This document shows, in pieces, positions 1 through 7,239 of a stretch of DNA of 11,531 nt; position 1 is the first letter of the stretch; the number at the start of each line of letters is the position of its first letter. This DNA is from JAQBDA01 sp041301185 (GTDB lineage Bacteria; Chloroflexota; Anaerolineae; Anaerolineales; UBA4823). A model generated the notes under the pieces. The model was not told the DNA's origin. It made no database searches and worked only from the letters and a program-made list of their open reading frames with translations. The DNA is taken from assembly GCA_041301185.1 (NCBI GenBank), contig JBFYSV010000314.1, forward strand, positions 1 through 11,531, written 5' to 3'. A program made the position numbers and the translations under genes.

Positions 1-326
1 TCAACATCGCAAAATACGATTTTCGCCCCCAGGGCAGAGAACGCCATCGCGGTCGCAATCCAGGTTAAAGGAGTGGTGATCACTTCGTCACCCGGTCCTA
101 CGCCGGCAGCGATGCCCGCCAGGGTCAGCCCGGTGGTGGCTGAGGTAACCGCCAGGGCATACTTTGTACCGCAGTACTCAGCGAATTCTGTTTCGAACTG
201 CTTGACCTTCTTGCCGCAAGATGGGGCCATATCCTGCAATACTTCGATTAAGGCAATCGCCTCTTCGTAACCATAGCTGGATCCATTGGCAATTTCCAGA
301 TCATGAAGGATTTTTGGTTTAATCAT
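1..326 (-). CDS. DegT/DnrJ/EryC1/StrS-family PLP aminotransferase, N-terminal part
   Basis: The first 108 codons of a gene that runs off the left edge; no stop is seen. The family comprises PLP-dependent transaminases that put an amino group on keto-sugars (usually nucleotide-linked) or on cyclitols, in the cytoplasm. Visible family features are the opening helix ending in the KVKQFETEFAEYCGTKYALAV block (residues 40-60), the PLP-phosphate-binding stretch TSATTGLTLA (61-70), the GDEVITTPLTW strand-turn (79-89) and the following ALGAKIVFCDV (98-108). The catalytic lysine and the C-terminal half lie outside the window. The ATG at 324-326 has GGAG about 10 bases upstream. It follows the RmlD-like gene by 29 bases, so both are probably in one transcript, with the reductase and aminotransferase acting on related sugar intermediates. 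The exact substrate cannot be read from this fragment. Family call strong, product unknown. Confidence 0.9.
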   Translation of the reverse strand, partial: MIKPKILHDLEIANGSSYGYEEAIALIEVLQDMAPSCGKKVKQFETEFAEYCGTKYALAVTSATTGLTLAGIAAGVGPGDEVITTPLTWIATAMAFSALGAKIVFCDV

Positions 327-355
327 TTTGCTTGTTCTCCAAGAAGGGAGACGGA

Positions 356-1243
356 TCAGTTTTGATTTAGCGCTCTATGTATAGTTTCATCCAAAGAAGG
401 CAGGTGAGTATTCAGCACGCGCCTGGCTTTGGAAACATCCAGTATGCCATACTTGTGACGTGGCGCCCGGCCCGGCAGTTCTTCAAGGTCGGTCTGCGCC
501 CGGACGAGATCTTGGGAATAGCCCATCTCCTGCGCCAGCCGCCGAGTCAGGCTAAAGCGGTCAATGCTTTCGGTACACCCGATATGCAGCAAGCCAGAAA
601 ATCGAACGCTCACCAGCTCCAGGACGCATGCGCTCAGGGTATGCACATCCACCGGGGTGCGAATCTCGTCCACCGGGCAGAGCACTTCCTTCCCCGCCCG
701 CAGCTTCTCCTGCAGACCAGCCATAAATGAGTTGCCCGCTGTGAGCGGCAGACCCAGCACCAGCGAGATGCGGATTACCGCTGCTCCAGGATGGCTGGCT
801 AAAACCGCGATTTCCGCTTCTGCCTTGGTGACGCCGTAGTAATTCACCGGGGCGGGGAGGTCATCTTCCGCATAGGGCCCCTGGAGGCCATCAAAGACTG
901 CGTCCGAAGAAAAAAAGACGTAGGGTATTCCAGCAGTGGTGCAATTTTGGGCGATCCAGCGCGCCCCATCGACGTTGATCTTCCAGGCTAGCTTCCTTTC
1001 GCGCTCTACCCGGTCGATATCCGCCAGAGCAGCCACATTCAGGACCGCGTCGGGTCGGGTCTCCTCAAGCGCTCGCTGAATTTGATCAGGCTGGGTGATA
1101 TCCACCCCGATCCATTCGGCGCCATCTACACGGGGGTGCGCTGCCAGATCGGCAACCACCACCTGCCAGCCCTGTTCCAGGGCGAACTTTGCCAGGTTCC
1201 CACCCACGAAGCCATTGCCACCGAAGACGAGCAGCTTATTCAA
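356..1243 (-). CDS. RmlD-like NAD(P)-dependent sugar reductase (extended SDR family)
   Basis: A 295-residue Rossmann-fold protein of the extended short-chain dehydrogenase group, closest in layout to dTDP-4-dehydrorhamnose reductase (RmlD_sub_bind). The N-terminal KLLVFGGNGFVGGNL (3-17) is the dinucleotide-binding GxxGxxG loop. VLNVAALADID (68-78) is the strand-4 motif. SSD at 112-114 and Y136-x-x-x-K140 (YGVTK) supply the catalytic Ser and Tyr/Lys. The C-terminal part (about 160-295) would bind the sugar or nucleotide. Length matches the family. The only sensible start is TTG at 1241-1243: beta-strand 1 begins at residue 3, and no ATG, GTG or TTG lies in frame in the next upstream codons. 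The SD is weak (GGAT a few bases upstream). It starts 26 bases after the mutarotase-like gene and ends 29 bases before the aminotransferase gene, so it is operonic with both. It probably reduces or epimerises a keto-sugar made or used by its neighbours; the substrate is not assignable. Confidence 0.88.
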   Translation of the reverse strand: MNKLLVFGGNGFVGGNLAKFALEQGWQVVVADLAAHPRVDGAEWIGVDITQPDQIQRALEETRPDAVLNVAALADIDRVERERKLAWKINVDGARWIAQNCTTAGIPYVFFSSDAVFDGLQGPYAEDDLPAPVNYYGVTKAEAEIAVLASHPGAAVIRISLVLGLPLTAGNSFMAGLQEKLRAGKEVLCPVDEIRTPVDVHTLSACVLELVSVRFSGLLHIGCTESIDRFSLTRRLAQEMGYSQDLVRAQTDLEELPGRAPRHKYGILDVSKARRVLNTHLPSLDETIHRALNQN

Positions 1244-1269
1244 GGCAGATCCGTTATACCTCTGGTCGT

Positions 1270-2181
1270 TTAATTCGCCTGCTCTACCAGCGGCAGCACA
1301 GTGGCGGCTACGTCCTCGTCATTCTCGGGCACGGGCACATTCTCAAACAGGTACCAGTCCTCTTGATAATCGATCTGGTCGCCCGGCTCAAGCCAGGCAA
1401 GCGGGCTCAGGGTTTCCAACTCGATGAACTCATGGTTCGTCCAGGACTCGAAAGAGCAGCCCATGTCGGGGTAGATCGCGTCCGCCTCGAAATCGAACTT
1501 CTTGACAAAAAGGTGCCCGTCGCGGGCATAAGCCACCCAGCCATCCGGCACACTGGCGCCTATCTTTTGTGGCGTGCTGTTACCCACATCCTGTCTCAAC
1601 AGAATATACTGCCGCCCCCAAACCAACCGCGGGTCGGAGAGATCGGTATAAGCCCAAAGCACCAGCGAGCTGGTTGGCAATAAGTTCTCCGGGTGAGGGC
1701 CGCGCGGTGGCAAAGGGACGATGGCGGTGCCGCCAGTGTCCATCACCGACAGGCACCAGACAGCCAACTCAACCCCCCACAACCCGCTGTTACGCAGGCG
1801 GTGGACTACACTCACATGGCTGCTTTGCTCATCCAGGTAGATCTCCATCTCTTTCTGAATCCCGGTCAGCGCCTCCACCGGCTGCACCAAGTGCATTCCA
1901 CCGTCCAGCAGGGTTGCCTGCACCGTAGTATTATCTGGTGCGTAGCTGCGCGGTATGGCTTCGGGGGCATGCCACAGGCGGTGACCCCCAAAGCTGCGCC
2001 ACTCATCGCCGCCCATCTTGCCGACTTCATTCTCAAATTCCTTGAATTCGTTTGCCTGCCCCAGGAATCCAAAACGAATGACCCTGGGTCCAACATCGGT
2101 GGTTAAGATCAGATCAACCCGATCATTGACAAACCGGTAGCAATTTGGCCAGCCCCCGTATTGCACCTTCTCGATTTGCAT
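1270..2181 (-). CDS. Galactose-mutarotase-like (aldose 1-epimerase superfamily) protein
   Basis: A 303-residue protein without signal peptide or membrane segment, built of short beta-strands. It resembles the DUF4380/aldose-epimerase-like branch of the galactose mutarotase superfamily, which binds sugars in a beta-supersandwich. Supporting motifs are GGHRLWHAPE (65-74), placed where mutarotases carry a substrate-binding His, the strand VSVVHRLRN (123-131), and a C-terminal TNHEFIELETLSPLAWLEPG (248-267), whose Glu residues (E254, E256) are candidates for the general base. The ATG at 2179-2181 has AAGGAG seven bases upstream. It lies between a 2-epimerase-family gene (169 bases upstream) and the RmlD-like reductase (26 bases downstream), consistent with a role in converting a free sugar between anomers before or after epimerisation. 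Whether it is catalytic or only sugar-binding cannot be decided by eye. Confidence 0.75.
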   Translation of the reverse strand: MQIEKVQYGGWPNCYRFVNDRVDLILTTDVGPRVIRFGFLGQANEFKEFENEVGKMGGDEWRSFGGHRLWHAPEAIPRSYAPDNTTVQATLLDGGMHLVQPVEALTGIQKEMEIYLDEQSSHVSVVHRLRNSGLWGVELAVWCLSVMDTGGTAIVPLPPRGPHPENLLPTSSLVLWAYTDLSDPRLVWGRQYILLRQDVGNSTPQKIGASVPDGWVAYARDGHLFVKKFDFEADAIYPDMGCSFESWTNHEFIELETLSPLAWLEPGDQIDYQEDWYLFENVPVPENDEDVAATVLPLVEQAN

Positions 2182-2201
2182 TGGCTTTCTCCTTCGTCAC
2201 A

Positions 2202-2213
2202 AGATTGCAATCT
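2202..2213. promoter_or_regulatory. 12-base perfect palindrome upstream of the mutarotase-like gene
   Basis: AGATTGCAATCT is its own reverse complement and lies 20 bases upstream of the mutarotase-like start codon, just before its SD. It could be half of an operator or a small mRNA structure. A 12-base palindrome can also occur by chance, so function is speculative. Confidence 0.25.
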
Positions 2214-2290
2214 GACGGCAATAGCGTCACTTCTCTGGGTAATCAGGCAGGCACAATTTCCTTGCCCATTCAAGCTGTTTAAACCAATAT

Positions 2291-2320
2291 ATTTTACTCC
2301 ACCTGCCATGCACTCAGCAA
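2291..2320 (-). promoter_or_regulatory. Candidate sigma-70-type promoter for the mutarotase-RmlD-aminotransferase genes
   Basis: Read on the minus strand, TTGCTG (2315-2320) and TAAAAT (2291-2296) are separated by 18 bases, a fair -35/-10 pair about 110 bases before the mutarotase-like start. The 169-base gap 2182-2350 is long compared with the 26-29 base gaps downstream, so an internal promoter is reasonable. This is a pattern match only. Confidence 0.3.
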
Positions 2321-2350
2321 CCGCGATGTGGATCGGGCAAATTCCTGACT

Positions 2351-3628
2351 TTAACGACCTTCCAAAATTACGTCGAGGCGCTTCAGGCACTCATCCATGC
2401 CGCGCCCGCTATGGTAGCAAGCCTTCCAGGGATTTCCCAGCCCGGAGACAATCGGCGTACCATCCTCAGACAACAGGGTCCTCCATTCTCCAAGCTCGGG
2501 GTTGATAAAAAACCGGTCGGCAAAGGTCCAGATATTTTCGAATGCATCCAGGTAGCGCTCATCACTAAGCAGAATATAGGCATCCAGCAGCCCGACCAGC
2601 GCTTCCGTGTGTTGCCACCATTCCTTGTCGCGCACCACTGCCGGCGCGGTATGGGGGCCATCCCGGTAAATCCCGCCGTTCATCCAATCGATGCCGTATT
2701 GCATGGCGTGCTCAACCAGCTTGCGGATGTTCTCCAGATAGGTGGAGCCAGGGATCTGCATCACATCACAGGCATGCAAGAGCAACCAGACCAGCTCCAG
2801 ATTGTGCCCGTAGGAGGTAGTATCCACCGCGCCGGCGGCAAGCTCACCTTCTCGTTCCGCATTCCATGTGCGGCGGATGGCAATTGGCGGGATACGGCGA
2901 AACTCCAGATCAAACTGGTTCAAGCCGCAACCAATCACCGGATCAACCATATGCTTCAACAGGATGTGAATAACTTCTTCCAGCCGCCGCCGGTGGACAT
3001 CTAATCCGGACGCCTGATACAAGGTGGTGAAACACTCCAGCAAGTGCATGTGAATATCCAGCGACTTGCGGTCGCCAGCATGAAAGCCGGGCGCAGAGAG
3101 AGACCAATCAGGTTCCAGATTCTCATAATACCCGCCGCGGGCGGTGTCAGCACAATAGCGCTGGAGCAGATCAAAGGTGCGATCAGCATACTCGAGACCG
3201 CGCCGATCTCCCGTCGCCAGGTAATATTGAGAGAGAGCATAGATAGCAAAGCTTTGACCATAGACCACCTTGCCTGGATCAATTAAGCTGCCATCCCGGC
3301 GCACCTTCCAGAACCACCCGCCCCATTGCTGATCCCAAAAATGATCGATGAAGAAATCCACTCCCTGGGTTGCATAATCCAGATAGCGTTTATCCTGGGG
3401 GAAGCGCTGGTGGAACAGGGAGAATCCCCAGATCATCCGGGTTTGAGTAACAATATATTTATCAGTATCCTCAGAAATCCAGCGCCCGTCTGCGTCGAAA
3501 TTGGTTAAGTAACCCCCAAATTCTGTATCTATCCCGCGCTCCGCCCAGAACGGCACGATGCCTTCCGAAAAATGCCGGAAGATCTTCTCTCTTACGAGAG
3601 CCAATCGAATTCTTCTGTCAGCATCCAT
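2351..3628 (-). CDS. N-acylglucosamine 2-epimerase / cellobiose 2-epimerase-family protein
   Basis: A 425-residue (alpha/alpha)6-barrel protein of the AGE family, which interconverts gluco- and manno-configured sugars at C2 or isomerises mannose to fructose. There is no signal peptide, so it is cytoplasmic. Family motifs in order: TRMIWGFS (63-70, R64), KVVYGQSFAIYAL (120-132), DIHMHLLE (191-198), SYGHNLELVWLL (272-283, H275 and E278), KEWWQHTEALVGLL (335-348, W338, H340) and NPWKACYHSGRGM (399-411, W401, H406). From memory, the catalytic pair H259/H390 plus E262, W322 and W385 of Rhodothermus cellobiose 2-epimerase map here with a constant offset of 16, so the active site looks intact. ATG at 3626-3628 follows GGGAGG with a five-base spacer. 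It is the first gene of the sugar cluster and sits just after the terminator of the preceding transcript. Substrate (free mannose/glucose, N-acetyl sugar or disaccharide) is undetermined. Confidence 0.9.
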   Translation of the reverse strand: MDADRRIRLALVREKIFRHFSEGIVPFWAERGIDTEFGGYLTNFDADGRWISEDTDKYIVTQTRMIWGFSLFHQRFPQDKRYLDYATQGVDFFIDHFWDQQWGGWFWKVRRDGSLIDPGKVVYGQSFAIYALSQYYLATGDRRGLEYADRTFDLLQRYCADTARGGYYENLEPDWSLSAPGFHAGDRKSLDIHMHLLECFTTLYQASGLDVHRRRLEEVIHILLKHMVDPVIGCGLNQFDLEFRRIPPIAIRRTWNAEREGELAAGAVDTTSYGHNLELVWLLLHACDVMQIPGSTYLENIRKLVEHAMQYGIDWMNGGIYRDGPHTAPAVVRDKEWWQHTEALVGLLDAYILLSDERYLDAFENIWTFADRFFINPELGEWRTLLSEDGTPIVSGLGNPWKACYHSGRGMDECLKRLDVILEGR

Positions 3629-3640
3629 ATCCGCCTCCCG

Positions 3641-3683
3641 GAATAAAAACTGAGAGCAGCGCCATTATCTGCCACTGCTCTCA
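3641..3683 (-). terminator. Rho-independent terminator after the DUF1269-type gene
   Basis: The inverted repeat TGAGAGCAG / CTGCTCTCA (3651-3659 and 3675-3683) has nine perfectly paired bases and a 15-base loop. On the minus strand it is followed by GTTTTTATT (the T run at 3645-3649). It starts 29 bases past the DUF1269-type stop codon and ends before the 2-epimerase SD, so it separates the channel/DUF1269 region from the sugar cluster. The plus-strand side lacks a T run. Confidence 0.8.
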
Positions 3684-3712
3684 TAGATATCTAATTTCCA
3701 ATCGGTTTTGGT

Positions 3713-4201
3713 CTACTCGGCCTTGAAAGCATCCATCAGCTGGGCTTCTTGCTCTGCAGTGAGGTTGGACTGGATCAGCTCCATCTCAACACCTTTGAAG
3801 GCTTCTGCCACCTTATCCACCACAGCCCCGCTGGACATAAGGAACAGCGCTGAGGTGCCCGGGGTGATTTTGGTCTGTACTTCCTTGATGAACTTGTCAT
3901 CAATGCCGTAGTCTGCAAATTTACCGGTCAGGGCACCCATCGCTGCGCCGACCGCCAAGCCAAAGAAAGGCACGAAGAAGAGCAAACCGAACAGCATGCC
4001 CCAGAAAGCACCTTGTAGTGCTCCAACACCGGCCAGGTTGACTGCCTGCTTGGTCTTCGGCTTATCTTTGCCTTCCTCCCACCAAACGAGGGCTGCATCC
4101 TGGACCTGGATCAACTGCTGTTTTTGCAGGCTTTCCATTTTTGCCAGGGCCTCGCCAGCTCCGCTGGTGGTGTTGAACTTCCATACGCTAAGTGTTGCCA
4201 T
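3713..4201 (-). CDS. DUF1269-family small membrane protein with glycine-zipper segment
   Basis: A 162-residue protein matching the DUF1269 family by layout: an N-terminal ferredoxin-like strand region beginning MATLSVWKF, a KQQLIQVQDAALVWW stretch (27-41), a central glycine-rich hydrophobic hairpin (about 57-93, GALQGAFWGMLFGLLFF then GLAVGAAMGALTG), and a C-terminal half with ITPGTSALFLM (112-122) and AVVDKVAEAFKGVE (126-139). The hairpin probably inserts in or across the inner membrane; the family's function is not established. I take the ATG at 4199-4201 as start because GGAAA lies eight bases upstream. A TTG two codons earlier (4205-4207) would be too close to that site. It follows the channel gene by about 146 bases with no clear terminator between, so co-transcription is possible, and it ends at a strong terminator. 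Any functional tie to the channel is an inference from position. Confidence 0.85.
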   Translation of the reverse strand: MATLSVWKFNTTSGAGEALAKMESLQKQQLIQVQDAALVWWEEGKDKPKTKQAVNLAGVGALQGAFWGMLFGLLFFVPFFGLAVGAAMGALTGKFADYGIDDKFIKEVQTKITPGTSALFLMSSGAVVDKVAEAFKGVEMELIQSNLTAEQEAQLMDAFKAE

Positions 4202-4347
4202 ATTCAAAATTTCCTTTCCTGAGATATTTTATTTTGCGAAGGCAATTTTACCACTGATGCGACCGGCTGGTTTCAGGTTTTGTGAATCTTAACCAAACAA
4301 TTACAATCGTTCTGGTGGGTATTGAGGGGTGACTCACTCATTGTTTT

Positions 4348-6285
4348 TTATGCTGGAGGTATGAGAATAAAGAACAAGTAGTAGACAATCCCCAAGGCAA
4401 CCAGGTATAAAACCGGGTATAACCAATCCATGATATTATCGATCTTCTCAATCCGATCTGTTTGACCTGCCATTTCTATTTTGCGCATATAGATGTTATA
4501 GATTAACACCAATGCATTGACGATGAAGATCATCGCCATGATGGCATCCATAAAGGTCATATAGCCCAGGCGAGGGTAGTTTTCCGTCAGGCTGAAACTG
4601 AAGGCAATGAATAGCAGAACGTTCCCGGCAGCAACTTCAATGCGCTTGCTATAATCCTTCAGGAAGAAAGTCCACCAGGAGATCATCACGATCAGCAGAA
4701 TAGGGACAAAGATCTGTAAAATATAATAGTTCAGGTGGCGCGGCGCTTCGTACTGAAACGTGAAACGCGAGATCATTGAATTCGTGCTGCTTTGCACCTC
4801 GGTGATGAAAGTCTCGAAATCAGTGATAATAAACTCATCTTCGCCATGCTCCTGGCTGATCTCGCTAAAACCTGCCAAATCTGTAAAATAGTATCTATCC
4901 AGCGGGTATAGCATATCGACCCGGACGGGGAACAACTGGGTATCAAACGGGAACTTGCGGAAGTCAAAGTCAACCTGAAGGTTGGTACTGAATCGTTCAA
5001 AATATGTTGAATGTCCATTGGGTTCAACCACCACGACCCGGTTCTGCACCCAGCGATTGCCCTGCTGATTGTAGAGAGTGTAATCCGGCCATCGTCCATT
5101 TACATCTGCCAGAAAACGGTCGAATTCCTTCTCGGTGTAGATTTTCCGCCTACATTGGCAGGTATCCGGGCTGAAAGCAAGCGCCGGGTCAGTCCATTCC
5201 ATCGCCATGCTGCCAACAATACTGAAGAATTCATCCTGAAAGTTCACGTCGATGATCTGTTGTAACTTAAACCCAATCTTGACTTCAATCGGAGCGCGCA
5301 GCACCGGCAGCTCTGTAGTTACCGCATTCCCGGTCAGCACCTCCGGCTGATTCACCCCCACCAGCAGGCGGTATTCTCCTTGCTTAGCAGGCCCGTCTGG
5401 ATCTCCACCATAGATGTCCAGCGCAATATTCTCGCTCCGCTCTGAAAAGGTATTCTGTAAACTTGTGGTCTTTCCTTCCCCAGAGAGATTGCCGACAGTG
5501 AGTGGTTTCCCACCGTAATCGCGCAAGATTAGAATGGGTGTTAGCTCCCCTGATGTCGCTTCGACATAAGCATAAAAAACGTCGCCGGGATTAAATTCGT
5601 TCAGGTTGATCGTATGGATGGGAATTTCCGCTGTGATACTTCCGGTGATCTCCTGAACCCTGAGCACCGGCTGGACAACATCAAGGTCGAGGCTGGCAAA
5701 GGGCTCACCGGCTGGCTCAGCTACACCGGTCAGCACCTGGGGGGCGTCCAAACCTGCCAGCAGGCGATAGCTACCAGATGTCCCTCGCCCAAGCGTCGAG
5801 AGTGATCCGGAGACGAGCAGTTGATAATCGCCATCCTGAGGGATCACGTAATCGAATGCCGCTGCATAGCCTTCACCGCTGTCGTCATCCCACACCAGTG
5901 CGTACTGGTCGCGCACGGCATTGATAGCTTGTGATGGATCGATCTCCTGGCGAGCTGCTGCTGCCACCTCCACTCGAAAAGCCTCACTCAGGGCGGCAAA
6001 GTCAGTTGTAGGTGCTAGCAGCGCAGCGATCGGGTCCAGATTCCCCGATGTGGTCTCCACGTAAACATACAAATGCTGGCCTTGCTTCAACCCAGAAAGC
6101 CGGTAAACTGCCTGCCCGCCCGGATCGATCGTACCAGAAAGAACCTGGATACGCGGTTCTATCTGCGCTTTTCCAGGCAAAGGGAATAGCATCAATATAA
6201 ACAGGACAATCAGGAGATTGCTGATCCGTACCCGCTGGGAATACCTGCCTGGCAGATTGAGGGGGTTCTGGTGATAACCGATCAT
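4348..6285 (-). CDS. Pentameric ligand-gated ion channel (Cys-loop receptor superfamily) with duplicated N-terminal domain
   Basis: A 645-residue channel subunit predicted to assemble as a pentamer in the cytoplasmic membrane. Residues 22-40 form a signal peptide with likely cleavage after GKA (A40). Two related beta-rich modules follow, about 46-180 and 210-312; each ends in YRLLxG...xLTG, resembling PPC-type domains. The ligand-binding domain spans about 331-515, with the family's W-x-D (W364, D366) and the FPFDTQ turn (445-450) of the Cys-loop equivalent, without the loop cysteines, as in other bacterial members. Membrane segments are M1 519-543 (P528), M2 547-567, M3 about 573-597 and M4 621-642. 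The M3-M4 linker is very short, as in prokaryotic channels. By ungapped comparison from memory with ELIC, M2 has E550 at 2', L557 at 9', A561 at 13' and F564 at 16'. ATG at 6283-6285 has AGGAG about ten bases upstream. The added N-terminal modules recall the DeCLIC type. Ligand and ion selectivity are unknown. Confidence 0.93.
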   Translation of the reverse strand: MIGYHQNPLNLPGRYSQRVRISNLLIVLFILMLFPLPGKAQIEPRIQVLSGTIDPGGQAVYRLSGLKQGQHLYVYVETTSGNLDPIAALLAPTTDFAALSEAFRVEVAAAARQEIDPSQAINAVRDQYALVWDDDSGEGYAAAFDYVIPQDGDYQLLVSGSLSTLGRGTSGSYRLLAGLDAPQVLTGVAEPAGEPFASLDLDVVQPVLRVQEITGSITAEIPIHTINLNEFNPGDVFYAYVEATSGELTPILILRDYGGKPLTVGNLSGEGKTTSLQNTFSERSENIALDIYGGDPDGPAKQGEYRLLVGVNQPEVLTGNAVTTELPVLRAPIEVKIGFKLQQIIDVNFQDEFFSIVGSMAMEWTDPALAFSPDTCQCRRKIYTEKEFDRFLADVNGRWPDYTLYNQQGNRWVQNRVVVVEPNGHSTYFERFSTNLQVDFDFRKFPFDTQLFPVRVDMLYPLDRYYFTDLAGFSEISQEHGEDEFIITDFETFITEVQSSTNSMISRFTFQYEAPRHLNYYILQIFVPILLIVMISWWTFFLKDYSKRIEVAAGNVLLFIAFSFSLTENYPRLGYMTFMDAIMAMIFIVNALVLIYNIYMRKIEMAGQTDRIEKIDNIMDWLYPVLYLVALGIVYYLFFILIPPA

Positions 6286-6307
6286 GGTTTTTAGCTCCTG
6301 ATGATTA

Positions 6308-6331
6308 CTCTCCTAAGGAGAGCAGATTGTA
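6308..6331 (-). promoter_or_regulatory. Palindrome next to a possible -10 box upstream of the channel gene
   Basis: CTCTCCTAAGGAGAG (6308-6322) is a perfect palindrome with seven-base arms around one base, 22 bases before the channel start codon. On the minus strand TACAAT (6326-6331) lies just upstream and would pass as a -10 box, placing the start of transcription inside the palindrome; no good -35 is seen. This could be an operator, or a 5' mRNA hairpin (five-base stem, five-base loop). Both are speculative. The rest of 6286-6462 shows nothing else clear apart from the weak terminator at 6404-6421. Confidence 0.3.
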
Positions 6332-6403
6332 CACACAATTTGAAACTTCGCTTTGATCGTGTTGGTACGCGATTGACCCCCTGCTGAGGAGCACCAGGTT
6401 ATC

Positions 6404-6421
6404 AAAAAAGCGTAAGCCGCT
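6404..6421 (-). terminator. Weak possible terminator after the ABC transporter operon
   Basis: On the minus strand AGCG-GCTTA-CGCT (6409-6421) forms only a four-base stem with a five-base loop, but it runs directly into six T (6404-6409). It lies 41 bases after the ATPase stop codon, the right place for an operon terminator. The stem is short, so efficiency is doubtful. Confidence 0.3.
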
Positions 6422-6462
6422 AGGCAGAACTATCCCTGATCGGCGCAATCTTTATAGCAGCA

Positions 6463-7239
6463 TCATAAATGCTGCACCTTGCGCAAGGGCTCCAGAAATA
6501 AACGAGTGCGCTCATCCTTAGGGTTGCTGAATATCTGCTCAGGTGGACCGTCTTCGACAATCAATCCCTGGTCAATAAAGATAATCCGATCGGAGACATC
6601 CTTAGCAAAACCCATCTCATGGGTGACCACCAACATCGTCGCTCCGTCATAAGCGATTTCTTTCATCACATCCAAAACCTCGCCGATCAGCTCTGGATCC
6701 AGCGCGGAGGTCGGCTCGTCAAAGAGCAACACCGCAGGCTCCATTGCCAGTGCTCGGGCAATTGCCACGCGCTGCTTCTGCCCTCCTGAAAGGCGGATGG
6801 GATGGACATCCCGTTTATCCCGCAAGCCAACTTTTTCCAGGTACTTCTCGCCGATGGGGATGGCTTCGTCTTTCTTCATCCTTTTTACTGTAACCAGACC
6901 CTCAATGACGTTATCTATGGTTGTCATGTGGGGAAACAAATTGAACTCCTGAAAAACCATCCCTGTGCTCAATCGCAGTGCCAGGATTTTTTTATGCTCG
7001 GGCTTGATCCCTGGTCCGGTAAGTACCCCAACACCGGCAACGCTGATCATTCCTGCTGACGGATCCTCTAAAAAGTTGATACAGCGCAGCAAGGTACTTT
7101 TTCCAGAGCCACTGCGCCCAATAATCACCAGCACCTCACGTGGCACGACTGAAAAAGTGATGCCCTTGAGGACATGCAACATGCCGAACCACTTGTGCAA
7201 GTCTTCGACCTGGATGATAGATTTATCGTTCATAAGCAT
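6463..7239 (-). CDS. ABC transporter ATPase, polar amino acid type (GlnQ/HisP-like)
   Basis: A 258-residue ATP-binding subunit that powers import through the adjacent permease on the inner face of the membrane. All motifs are intact: Walker A GRSGSGKST (41-49), Q-loop VFQEFNLFPH (95-104), signature LSGGQKQR (150-157), Walker B VLLFDEP (170-176) followed by TSALDP, and H-loop H207 (VVTHEMG). Length and the FNLFPHMT signature fit the GlnQ/HisP subgroup of the PAAT family. The gene overlaps the permease end by 17 bases if the ATG at 7237-7239 is used, or 11 bases with the ATG two codons later (MNDKS); no strong SD is seen for either, consistent with translational coupling. The segment between strand 3 and the Q-loop (GVLTGPGIKPEHKKILALRL, about 71-90) is slightly longer than in GlnQ. 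It is the last gene of the operon. Confidence 0.96.
   Translation of the reverse strand: MLMNDKSIIQVEDLHKWFGMLHVLKGITFSVVPREVLVIIGRSGSGKSTLLRCINFLEDPSAGMISVAGVGVLTGPGIKPEHKKILALRLSTGMVFQEFNLFPHMTTIDNVIEGLVTVKRMKKDEAIPIGEKYLEKVGLRDKRDVHPIRLSGGQKQRVAIARALAMEPAVLLFDEPTSALDPELIGEVLDVMKEIAYDGATMLVVTHEMGFAKDVSDRIIFIDQGLIVEDGPPEQIFSNPKDERTRLFLEPLRKVQHL

Noticed and set aside
2411..3004. 197-codon plus-strand frame inside the 2-epimerase gene
   Set aside because: It is antisense to conserved AGE-family motifs and has no recognisable domain.
4208..4347. Terminator or promoter between the channel and DUF1269-type genes
   Set aside because: I found no stem followed by a T run and only poor -35/-10 matches; the GTGACTCAC near-palindrome around 4328 is too short to call.
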